Origin: Rachicladosporium sp. CCFEE 5018
Lineage: Eukaryota; Ascomycota; Dothideomycetes; Cladosporiales; Cladosporiaceae
Reading direction: 5' to 3'
NCBI GenBank assembly: GCA_002077045.2
Contig: KZ111140.1
Location: 2,136,491 to 2,184,871 of the forward strand
DNA length: 48,381 bases
The notes beneath the pieces were generated by a model. It was not told where the DNA came from and did not search any database. It worked only from the letters and a program-made list of their open reading frames with translations. Below, in pieces: positions 1 to 9,500 of the stretch; position 1 is the stretch's first letter; each line of letters begins with the position of its first letter. The translations under genes and the position numbers were made by a program.

Positions 1-333
1 CCCGGCGGATCCCTCAGATACCTTCACCTCAAGAAGAAGGGCACAGCACCAAAGTGCGGTGACTGCGGTAGCAAACTTGCAGGCGTACGTCTCAGCCATC
101 TGGCCTACCCACAAACTCAGCCTGGAAACTAACAACACCAGATCCCCGCTCTCCGTCCTCGCGAATACTCCCAGATCTCCCGGCCCAAGAAGACGGTGCA
201 GCGCGCATATGGCGGTAGCCGGTGTGCAAACTGTGTAAAGGACCGTGTGGTGCGTGCGTTCTTGATCGAGGAGCAGAAGATTGTCAAGAAGGTCATGAAG
301 GAGCAGGAGAAGAAGCAAAAGGGTGGACGATAG
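1..333 (+). CDS. RPL34: 60S ribosomal protein eL34, 5' end cut by window
   Basis: Component of the large cytosolic ribosomal subunit. Exon 1 (1-84, already open at base 1) and exon 2 (142-333) flank a 57 bp intron (85-141) with donor GTACGT, branch-like ACTAAC at 127-132 and acceptor CAG. The joined reading gives the eL34 core: KKKGTAPKCGDCGSKLAG, then IPALRPREYSQISRPKKTVQ and YGGSRCANCVKDRVVRAFL, ending in a basic KKQKGGR tail and TAG. The two CxxC pairs (CGDC, CANC) are those of eL34. The N-terminal ~25 residues lie outside the window. It is present only in block 1, just outside the duplicated segment, so it can be used to test how many loci exist. Confidence 0.95.
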
Positions 334-768
334 ATCGCGCGATGATGGCGTGGTCTGAATGCAAGGAGCATAGTACCGGTCAGGCAATAGGAGCCACGAT
401 TCGCGTGGACATGACTTCACGGAGCATGATCCGCAAGGCGTGATCGAACCATTACGGTCGTCTGGCTCCGCACTACCTTCTAGACTTAGCGACTTCTCGA
501 CGCTATCGATTGCTTCGCAACACATTCAGCTTTTCCAGGCTCCCTGAGCTGGCAAGTCCCCTCTATCAGGGCTGTGGTGTGCCTTAGCCTATTCGCTTTC
601 ATTGCAGTGAGATTCTATTGCCTCTCTCGCGCCCTCCGGCAAGCAGCTTCCCTCTGTACAGGCTGGACGGCATGATCACTCCGTATGCATTACCAGATGC
701 GTTCCCATACCGAGTCTCGATCACCATGTCTTTTTCCATCGCCCATAACAATGCATTGGACCTCACCT
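334..768. other. intergenic, convergent 3' ends
   Basis: Space between the RPL34 stop and the RRP41 stop, which face each other. I see no further gene. The part from 676 on is the first stretch with a counterpart in block 2 (which starts at 21275); bases 334-675 have no second copy in this window. Confidence 0.6.
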
Positions 769-1607
769 TCACCCCACCTTCCCCTCCAACACCCTCTCCC
801 CATGCTCCCTCACAATCCCATCCAACACACCTCTCACCCTCCTCGCCCCCTCAAGTCCCACAGCAATCATCCCCTCCAGCCTCCCCATCTGCACCCTACT
901 CTCCAACACCAACACCCTGACACCCTCGCCCTCACCCGTTCCTGCGATGGTCAGAAAAGGTAACTCGACTTCCTCCTGCTCGTTCACATCCAGTAGCACG
1001 TCTGCCTCTTCTTCGTTATCGGCGTAGGCTGCGGTCGTAGCTACGGTCACTGCGGCGAGAGGAGCGAGCATGGGTATGCCGGCGTCTATCAGGGCGAGAG
1101 TCGAAGCATTGAGGCAGGTCGCGAGGAGGGAGCCAGATTGGGACAAAACATGCAGCGTAAGGGTGATTGTGGAGTGAGGGTAGAGATGTAGCAACAGTGT
1201 CGACGTGAAAGCAGATGAGATAGTGTGGGCAAGCTCTGCTGTGCGTCTACATACACATCGTCAGCTACATACTCTGGCCCCAGAACCCTCTCGCATGTAT
1301 GCGATACTACGCACTTATCTCCCCTCGCCCGTTTCCGCCGATCCGTTCCCGAGAACCCAGCAAAATTCACCTCCACCTCCACAATCGCATCCTGGTTCTG
1401 CTCGCTGCTGTAAGCGCCGCCCCTGCGCTTTGACTCAGAGGGTCCGGCGACTGTGCAGATGACTTTTGTGTTGCCTTGCTCGAAGTAGGCGGAGCCGTCG
1501 GCGGCGGCTTGGGTGTGCAGGGAAGCGGCGAGGCGGCGGAGTTCGTGGGCGCGGCGGCCGTCAAGCCTCAGCCGGGCGAGGGAGTAGGTGGATGTGTCGA
1601 GGGGCAT
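769..1607 (-). CDS. RRP41: Exosome subunit Rrp41/Ski6 (RNase PH-fold), copy A
   Basis: Subunit of the hexameric ring of the eukaryotic RNA exosome, acting in 3'-5' RNA processing and decay in nucleus and cytoplasm. CDS is complement(join(769..1246,1315..1607)), 256 aa (yeast Ski6 is 246). Exon 1 carries LRLDGRRAHELRR and DGSAYFEQGNTKVICTVAGP, typical of the N-terminal RNase PH core. Exon 2 carries LHLYPHSTITLTLHVLSQSG and the SLLATCLNASTLALIDAGI segment. The 68 bp intron (1247-1314, GTGCGT...TAG) splits a lysine codon; splicing restores DKRTAELAHTISSAF, which aligns with the yeast protein. Without splicing the frame runs into unrelated residues. The start is the only ATG giving a family-like N-terminus. 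It is divergently paired with the SNF2 gene over 344 bp. Confidence 0.93.
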
Positions 1608-1951
1608 GGTTGCGATGAGACGGAAATGGAGCTATGTGGAGGTTATAGGCACAAGGCGCCGACATGTGTTTGCGCAGCTTTCTCTAGATGATCGACAGTG
1701 CAGCGGAAAGTTTTGGCGGGGTTGAGGTGGTGCCTGGGCATTCCCCTCCATGGACACCCCCTCCCTCCTTCCGTGACCGACAAGACCTCATCATGTTCAA
1801 CTTCACTTCATGGAGATCCTCACGTCTAGATCTTGACGCGTCGTATGGTCACCTTGACATGCGTCAGCGCGTAGGTGTTCACCAAAACTCCGACACCTTC
1901 GACTGATCGCTATTCACGCGACTTCACAAATGACACTCATATATTGCCACT
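1608..1951. promoter_or_regulatory. Shared divergent promoter RRP41 / SNF2, copy A
   Basis: 344 bp between two divergent start codons. Compared with copy B (22198-22537), about 60 bp next to RRP41 (1613-1672) are replaced by unrelated sequence, while the rest aligns with scattered changes. It contains two upstream ATGs on the + strand (1793 and 1930), described separately. No TATA box is obvious. Confidence 0.45.
1793..1906 (+). other. Possible 37-codon uORF of the SNF2 gene, copy A
   Basis: ATG at 1793 to TGA at 1904-1906, ending 45 nt before the main ATG. Copy B has a same-length ORF at 22379-22492 with no indel. Seven of 37 residues differ and nearly all changes alter the amino acid, so there is no sign of selection on the peptide. 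If it acts at all, it would be through scanning ribosomes rather than its product. Whether it is in the transcript is unknown. Confidence 0.25.
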
Positions 1952-4900
1952 ATGCCGACACTCTCTGGCCGTCGTCGGCCCCTCACGCTCGAGGAGCAAG
2001 TCAACATAGAAGCTGGCGAAGACTCGCTAAGCGACAGCGACGACCTAGATATGCTGCCACGCAAACGGATCGCCACCAGCAGCAAGGGCCAGGACGTCAG
2101 CTTCGACGAATACATCAATTCCATACAGGATGCCCAGGACGTTGTCGAGATAACATCTGATGACGACCCTGGACTTACAAGCGGAGCCATCAAGAAATCG
2201 AAACCTAGAACCAAAGGCGAGAAGATCACCTTCGACGACGATGAGAGCAGCGACGAAGCTTACAAGACCTTCCAAAAGCGCAAGACTGTGAAGCGCAAGA
2301 AGGAAGCTTCCGACCGCGCCGCAGTCAAGAAACGCTCTACCAAGAGCTCCATGGTCGGTGTTCGCAAGAAGACTTTGCTTGACAAGAAGTCTGGCAAAGA
2401 ACGCGCTTGGGGCGAGCCATCGGACGACGAGGCACTTATGGAGACCTCGCTACCCGATTACTTGCAGCAGCGTCGTTCGTCTTGGGATCAGAAGCAGAAT
2501 GCACCTGGTGACGATTCACTTTTGCTTCCGCCTACGTATGATGACGTGGAGTTCTCCGATGATGAGAGGTTGGAGGATCTGGCCGAGCGGCCAACCGTCA
2601 CGGAGAGCATGCCGCCGATCAATTCTTTCGAAGACATTGAGCTAAAATTTTCGGGTGGGTTGATCCCAGCTCCTGTGGCGCAGTTCTTGAAGCCGTATCA
2701 GATTGACGGCGTTCAGTTTCTGCATCAAGCGTTCGTGTATCAGAAAGGAGTGATTCTCGGGTAAGGAGCTGCCGCTTTCCAGGGAGAGAAGTTGAATTTT
2801 GGCCGGATCTGAGCCATAGGATTGAGGTGGAGAGACAATCTGTCACAATAAGGCTAACTTTTTCCAGGGACGACATGGGGTTGGGCAAGACGGTGCAGAT
2901 TGTGGCATTTCTCACTGTGGCATTCGGCAAGACCGGTGACGAACGGGATAAGAAGCGTATGCGGAAGATTCGACGGCTTGGCGACAAGCAGTGGTACCCT
3001 CGTGCGTTACTGATCATGCCTGGGAGTCTGATGAGGAACTGGGAGAACGAGCTCGCGAAGTGGGGATGGTGGCACGTCTATGTCTGCCACGGGACGAAGT
3101 CGAAGAGGGAGGAGGCACTACACGCGGCGACCAGTGGGAGGCTAGAAGTGATGATCACGACTTACGACACTTATCGGACCTACGCGAGCGAGATCAACGC
3201 CATCCGCTGGGACTGTGTGGTTGCAGACGAGTGCCATAAGATCAAGGAGAAAACTTCGGCGATCACCAAGCAGATGAACGATGTCAACGCGCTCTGTCGC
3301 ATCGGTCTGACTGGCACTGCTATTCAGAACAAGTACGAGGAGCTGTGGACACTACTCAACTGGACCAATCCAGGCACTTTCGGTCCCATCTCGAGTTGGA
3401 AGCAGATGATCTGCATTCCACTCAAACTCGGCCAGAGCCATGATGCCACCCTGGCCCAGCTTGCGAAGGCTCGCGAGACTGCAACAAAGCTGACGACGAA
3501 CGTGCTCCCTCCATTCTTCCTTCGGCGTACCAAAGCACTCATTGCGCATCAGCTGCCGAAGAAGAGTGACCAGGTCGTCTTCTGCCCAATGACGGAACGG
3601 CAAACAGAGGCCTACAACAACTTCTGCGACAGCGAACTCATCCGCTGCATCCGCGAGTCCTCTGAACCTTGCGATTGCGGCTCAGGCAAGAAGATGGGCT
3701 GGTGTTGCTACACGGAGGTGGATGGGATGAAGTGGCAGCACGCTGTCTTCCCAGCCCTGGTCATGTTTCAGAAGATCGCGAACCACCTTGCGCTCTTGCT
3801 GCCAAGCACGGACAATGGCGATCAGCATGACAAGGATGTAGAGAAGCTGAAGGCGGCCATGCCGGACTCTTGGCTTCGTCTGTACAAGAACAAGGACAGC
3901 ATCTTGAACTTGGCAAATCCCAATTTCTGCGGCAAGTGGCGGATTTTACGCAAGCTGCTGAGACTCTGGCACGCCAACTGTGATAAAGTGCTGGTCTTCA
4001 GCTACTCCGTGCGCCTGCTCAAGATGCTCGATCTGTTGTTCAAGACGACCACATCCTACTCGGTATCTTACCTCAGTGGCGAGACGCCGTACGCCGAGCG
4101 CCAAGAAACTGTGGACGACTTCAACTCCAACGCTAACCAATTCGTCTTCCTCATCTCGACCAAAGCCGGCGGGCTTGGCCTGAACATCACTTCAGCAAAC
4201 AAGGTTGTCATCGTCGACCCGAACTGGAATCCATCTTACGATCTCCAAGCACAGGACCGCGCGTACCGCATTGGTCAGACTCGGGACGTCGAAGTCTTCC
4301 GCTTGATTTCTTCTGGCACCATCGAAGAGATTGTGTACGCAAGACAAGTCTACAAGCAACAGCAAGCCAATATCGGCTACAACGCGAGCGTCGAGAGGCG
4401 GTACTTCAAGGGTGTCCAAGACCAGAAGGATCTCAAGGGTGAGATATTCGGGCTAGGCAACCTCTTTGCGCCAGCTAGCGAGAACATCAAACTGCGGGAC
4501 ATCTTCAACAAGACCAACATTGCGGAATCTCGCGCTGATGTCGAGATTGTGGGCTTGGACCTAGAGGCTTCGCAGGCCCTGGACGACCTGGCTGGTGATG
4601 ATGATCCGTTGCTGGCCCCTGATGACAGCAAGAAAGCAGTTGCGGCGATGTCGCAACTTGCGCAAGAGATCATCGACGAGCCCGCCTCCCGCCGTAACAG
4701 AGCCAAGGAGAAGACTAATGGCCGTGATCCCGTTCAAGCAATCCTCGCCAGTGTCGGTGTGGAGTATACCCACAACAACGCTGAAGTCATCGGCACCTCC
4801 AAAGTCGAACAGCGCATCTCCTCACGCGCACGTAAGGTCGATCCGGATGGTGAGCGCGAGCGAGCATTTGCGCCTAGTCAAGGTGACTCCGTCACTGCGA

Positions 4901-5130
4901 TGCCTGGGCTGGATGGCGAAGACGACGGAGGCGACAGGCAGTCGAAGGCTAAGATCCTTTGGAAGCCCGACGAGGAAGTCAGGAAGAGGCAGTTTTGTAG
5001 TATGGCTCGGAGCTTCGGGTATGAAGATGTTGGGGAGTTCGCACTGGTCGTTGAGGGGTGGACGCAGGAGGAACGGAGGAGGGGTTTGGAGGTGTTCTAC
5101 GGGAAGGTGGCAAGGGGTGAGGTGGTGTGA
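1952..5130 (+). CDS. SNF2-family ATPase, ERCC6L2/Rad26-like, copy A (with intron)
   Basis: Predicted DNA-translocating ATPase of DNA repair or transcription-coupled processes. CDS is join(1952..2760,2868..5130), 1023 aa. The acidic N-terminus (~1-230) has KRKK-rich nuclear-targeting stretches. Motif I GLGKT is at ~274-278, motif II is DECH (~390), then LTGTAIQNKYEELWTLLNW, and the C-terminal lobe has STKAGGLGLNITSA and DRAYRIGQTR (~734-743). After motif VI, YARQVYKQQQ followed by RRYFKGVQ and LKGEIFGLGNLF resembles the ERCC6L2 (HEBO-containing) clade rather than Swi2 or Rad54; the subfamily is from memory of the family. Cys538, 540, 549 and 550 form a SEC-C-like zinc motif between the lobes. 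A 107 bp intron sits just before motif I and is absent from copy B. Between ~2026 and ~4975 this copy differs from B at roughly one base in six or seven, mostly silent, unlike its neighbours. Confidence 0.88.
2761..2867 (+). other. Copy-A-specific spliceosomal intron next to Walker A
   Basis: Donor GTAAGG at 2761, branch-like GCTAAC at 2853-2858, T-rich tract and CAG acceptor at 2865-2867. It splits a glycine codon (GG|G) immediately before DDMGLGKT. Copy B reads straight through the same codons (around 23344) with no intron. Flanking exon codons match the homologue, so the insertion is exact. Confidence 0.93.
3670..3708 (+). other. SEC-C-like zinc motif in SNF2 ATPase, copy A
   Basis: Encodes CDCGSGKKMGWCC, which is C-x-C-x8-C-C with the GSGKK core, exactly the spacing of the SEC-C motif known from the SecA C-terminus. 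It lies between the two RecA-like lobes, ~145 residues after DECH. The identical 13 residues occur in copy B (24146-24184) although the surrounding DNA differs at many silent sites, so the motif is under constraint. Zinc binding is inferred. Confidence 0.75.
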
Positions 5131-5591
5131 ACGAGACACGTGACAGGAGTTTTGGCTGTGAACTGAGATACCCAGGGGCATTGCATTGGGACGGGCCGTG
5201 AAATAACTTGCTAAGTACACAAAAGTGTACTAAGTCTTGTGTCGATCTCCTTCCCAATTGAGTGACTGCCACGCTGCTATCTGCGATCGTCTTCTGCACG
5301 CTTCGGTACATGTAGGGCGCGATTCTGCATTACCTGACTCATTATGGCGATCGTCCTTATGGTCGCTCTCTTAGCGGAGCTCAGACAAGTAGAAGCTTCA
5401 ACATACATCTTACGGCTCTAGCATCACGACATCGCATCTACGTGTTCTTATCTTCCGTGTCCTATCCAATGGCTCGTTCCCTCCCTCAATTTTCATGATC
5501 AGTGAACACCGCGCCAACCCTGTTCTCAGTCTCATATCTCCGCACAAGTGCCCATTGCATCGGCTTCATTACTGGAAGTACTCAAGAAACC
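5131..5591. other. intergenic, SNF2 3' end to GNAT promoter, copy A
   Basis: 461 bp with no gene seen. A CACGTGAC element is at 5137-5144, directly after the SNF2 stop, and also follows the stop in copy B (25616-25623). An in-frame GTG-initiated extension upstream of the GNAT start (5502) was not accepted because an ATG in strong context follows at 5592. Confidence 0.5.
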
Positions 5592-6401
5592 ATGGGAGAT
5601 GTCACGGACGCCCTTCTGCATGGGACATCGTCTCGCCTCAACTCCATGCTCGGTGTCAATGGCTTCGATCCTACATCAACGCGGCTGCACACTGGGCCAC
5701 TTCCACTCCACACTTATCCGGGACCAGATGTCAATGACAAAACTACAACCTTATCAGTCTACACGCCCTCAACCCTGCACTTCTGGTCTCACACAGCAGC
5801 CTGGACCGAGATGATGAACCTAGCCTTCTTCATCGCGCACAGCTCCACCAAAACGATGCCCGGAGAGGTTGCCAGGTTTCAAACAGAAACGCAGTTCATC
5901 AACGAACTCGGCTCCCAGGAAGGAACATTTATTGCTGTTCTCGCTTTCGACCAACCAGATGGCGAGCCTTACGATGGGATCATAGGAACCGCTGCAGCTA
6001 AACGCTATGCTCCTCCCACTGGCGCTTTGCCACCGAAAAGTCAGCAAGGGGAAACGTTCTCACGGTCTACAGAGAGCTTTGCCACGTTTGAAGGCGCAGA
6101 GTTGTGGGAGCTGAGGCACATGGGCATTCGGCCTGATTTGCAAGGACGTGGACTGGCAGGTTATTTAATGAAATTCTGCGAGGAGGAGGTGCAGCGCTTG
6201 TTTGATGCGCGGAAAGCCAAGGGCGAGGTAGTGGACGGAATGGGATTGGTGATGTTACTAACGACGTTGAAGGAGATTAACGAGACGTTCTATGCGAAGA
6301 GGGGCTGGAAATGGGATGAAGAGAAGAAGTTTGGGAAGGGCTGGATGGGCAGTGAGGCAGGCTTTTCGGTGGCGCATATGAGCAAGCGGTTGGTACAGTG
6401 A
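5592..6401 (+). CDS. GNAT-family N-acetyltransferase, copy A
   Basis: 269 aa, single exon. Transfers an acetyl group from acetyl-CoA to an unknown amine substrate. The GNAT core is in the C-terminal half: ELRHMGIRPDLQGRGLAGYL (~174-193) holds the acetyl-CoA pyrophosphate-binding Q/R-x-x-G-x-G loop after strand beta 4, and NETFYAKRGWKWD (~231-243) is the usual end-of-domain segment. The N-terminal ~130 residues contain a WSHTAAWTEMMNLAF helix region typical of fungal stand-alone GNATs of unknown substrate. The start ATG at 5592 has a purine at -3 and G at +4. It is convergent with the repeat protein, stops 100 bp apart. Copy B differs at about six residues. Confidence 0.8.
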   Translation: MGDVTDALLHGTSSRLNSMLGVNGFDPTSTRLHTGPLPLHTYPGPDVNDKTTTLSVYTPSTLHFWSHTAAWTEMMNLAFFIAHSSTKTMPGEVARFQTETQFINELGSQEGTFIAVLAFDQPDGEPYDGIIGTAAAKRYAPPTGALPPKSQQGETFSRSTESFATFEGAELWELRHMGIRPDLQGRGLAGYLMKFCEEEVQRLFDARKAKGEVVDGMGLVMLLTTLKEINETFYAKRGWKWDEEKKFGKGWMGSEAGFSVAHMSKRLVQ

Positions 6402-6501
6402 TCACACGATGGGCACTGCAGCGACGATAGTATAACTCATACTCTTGTCATACAACTGATTAGAAATAGAATACAGCCACCGATATCCAACTACACTTCT
6501 A

Positions 6502-9500
6502 TCACAAGGATCTCCATTTCCCAGGCATCCTATGCCAAATATCCTGCTGGAGCTCCATGGACTCTCCAATACCAAACGCCTGGGGACAAAAGCGACTCAG
6601 CGTCCCGAGCCAGTCGTTGCTTTGGCTAAGGTCGGGAACACGAGATCCTTCAATCGAATTCATCACCTTGCCCTTCTTCGGGCCCTTCGGAATGCCTGCA
6701 TCCTTCCGCTTGCGCCTGGACAGCTTCGGCTTGGGCGTGACCTGGACGTCCGTTGCACCATCGAGCGCCATAGGCTCGCCAGTATCAGCACTGCCTTCTG
6801 CTTCGTTGCTGGCCAGGGTGGTCTGGCTGTCGCCACGGAGCTCTTGAATCCTCCTTGGCACATGGCCAGCCCAGCGTCCAGTAGCCGGTGGCATGAAGTT
6901 CCCGTTCGAGTCGAATGTCAGTGTTGGTGCGGCGCCAAGATCCGGAGTCATGCTTCCAATTATCCTCGCAGGTGACTGTGCGATGCCGTTGGGCACTCGT
7001 CTGCGGCGTGTAGGCGCGGATGCGGTCTGATCGAAGCGAGTAACCGGCTTTGGTACACGACGGGAAGACAGCACAGTGTCTTCGCCTCCAACGGGTGCAG
7101 CGTTGAAGGGATCCGTGTCCAGTCCGCCACGCTGCCGACGCTTGCGGAGCTCTCTGCCCTCAGCGTCGCGGACGATCCTCTGCGCATCCGGGTCCTGGTT
7201 GCCGATCTTGCGAGCGTCAAAGCTGTAGTCGTATAGATCCGCTTCCTTCCTGTCCTCGAAGATTTCCGAATCGACAGGAAGTCTACCACCTTTGGCTGGG
7301 CGGCGAGGAATGCGAGCGTGAGGTGCTGTGATTTTGTCGAGCTCTAGATATTCGTTCTGAAGCAAGCGAAGAGCTTCTTGGGCGTGTGCTGTTACAGCTT
7401 GAAGAGTTGCTTTCGGACGAATCGATGAGTCGTGACGAGTGAGCGCCTCTGCGAATGCTTCTGCTGAATTGAGAGGCTGATAGAGGGCGCGCATAAGGGC
7501 TGCAGCTTCGTCGCCGTCATCATTGGGATCTACGTCTGACCATGACTCGGCGTAGAGAGATGGGTAGTTGATCGGATCATCGACTGGGTCTTCTTCCAGA
7601 GTCAATGGATTCAGTTTAGGCGTGGCGGTCTTGGACTTGGAAGAGGTGGACTTCGAAGTACGCCCAGGCACTGTGACTTCATCCAAGAGGCGACCTTCGC
7701 TATTCTGACTGATGCTGCGGGCGTCCAATAGACTCGAAGTCTTCCTTGCTCCGAGCCTTCGGCGGCCAGGCTCTGCCTTGAGGAAGCCAGGCTCATTATC
7801 GTCGCTGCCATCTTCGTCGATGGTCTTCTCCGAGCGCGTGCTGCCTTTTCCCAGCTTTGTGGCAGCTTTCCGAGCCCACTTTCCTCCACCTCGATAGACC
7901 CAATCGAGTTCAGGCCACTTTTCTGGTCCCTCAGATCGGATGAGCAATTCATGAAGACCAGGTGCGTCATCCGGAATTGGTATCTCTGACTTTGCAGATG
8001 AAGCTCTCCGGACCGAGGGCGCTGCCGGTGTGAGAGACAACTTGACCGAAGACGCAGCCGGCCCACGGACGGCAGTCTTATTGCTTGCGCCTGCTGGAGG
8101 CAGTCCTCGTGCCCAGCGGCCTTGACCTTTGTGGTAGAAGTTCTCCGCGGGATGTGCATTCACGTAGTTCGTATCGACAAGGTCACTATCCGAGGCCGAT
8201 GTCTGCGCTGTCGACTGTCCGGGACTAGGTGTTGGTAGCGGCTTCGGCATGAAAGGCGGTCTTGGACCGAATGCATATCGACCCTGACCACGGTGATGGA
8301 ACTCCTGGTCGGGATGCGCATCGACGAAGTCCTTGTCCACCAGTCCTCTCGGAACGTCGTAGCCCTCGTCGTTACTCGACTGCTCGACAGGCGCGGACGG
8401 AGGTGGTCGGGGTCCGCGTCTGTAGCGACCGCTCCCAGCGTGATGGAAGATAACATCTGGATGCGCATCGACGTACTCCTTGTCGTATGTCGTTCGAGAT
8501 TGGTATTTCGGCATCTTTGGGGTCTCTTCGAAGACTGGCGAAGTCTCGAGCAGTACCCAGCGACCAGCGCCGAGGTTGTCGAATTCAGCGTCCGGGTGTC
8601 TGTTCTTGTACAATATCATGTTCTCTTTCGAGAAGAAGCCGTCGATCGATGGTGAGCCATCGGCTTGGTGGTCATTAGGTTGGTCCATTTTGGTGGCTGG
8701 TTTTGAGGTAATGACTCTGTACCAGCCGTTACCGCAGTGAGAGAATTTGACGTTGGGATAGTCTCTGAGTTCGGTGGTGTGGTAGCGTCGAGAGTGATCA
8801 ATGGGAGTGGTGGTAAGAGCTTCGACTTTCTGTAGTGAACGTGCGGAGCTTCGTCTGAACGTTGGCAGTGAGATCGGTGCAGTCACATGCGCAGCACTGA
8901 CACGGTCTCCTTTCTTGTAGAAGCCATTACCACAGTGCCGCCATGTGATCTCAGGGTGAGCAGTAACGTAGTCTCGTGTGAAGGTGGCACCGCCGTCGTC
9001 ATCGTCGTCTGATTCACGTTCATCGGAGGCATCGTTCTCGTCCTCACCATCGTCTTCACTATAATCATGCTCGACGCTGACGACTGGCTGCGACCGCCTG
9101 CTAGATCGTGCACTGCGGCGCTCGCTGGCAGTGAGCTCTTCATGCTGTGGCCGACGAGCACGGAGTGAATAAGCAGCCGATGCACTTTCATGTGCTCCTG
9201 ATGAAGCCTGTTTCACAAGCTTGGGGAAGTCGACCGCTTTCGTTGGATATGGTTCCACATCACTGCGACGTCGTAAAGACAGGGTCACTGGTAAACTTTG
9301 AGTCGACACGGCTGCCCTCTGTTGCGGCGTCGCGGAGGTGGCTTGAGGCGTCGAAGAGTCGACCAGTTTCGTTGTCGGCAGGTATCGGCCTTGTCCACGA
9401 TGGATCCATTTGATCTCAGGATGGCGCAGAGTGAAAGCTTTGGAATACGTGCCCTTGTGGTTTGGGCCATTTTCGTTGTCCGGAACGTTGGCATCGTTAA

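Noticed and set aside
8293..8655. 120-codon + strand frame (and its copy B twin 28745-29107)
   Set aside because: Antisense shadow of the repeat-protein gene; product has no recognisable features.
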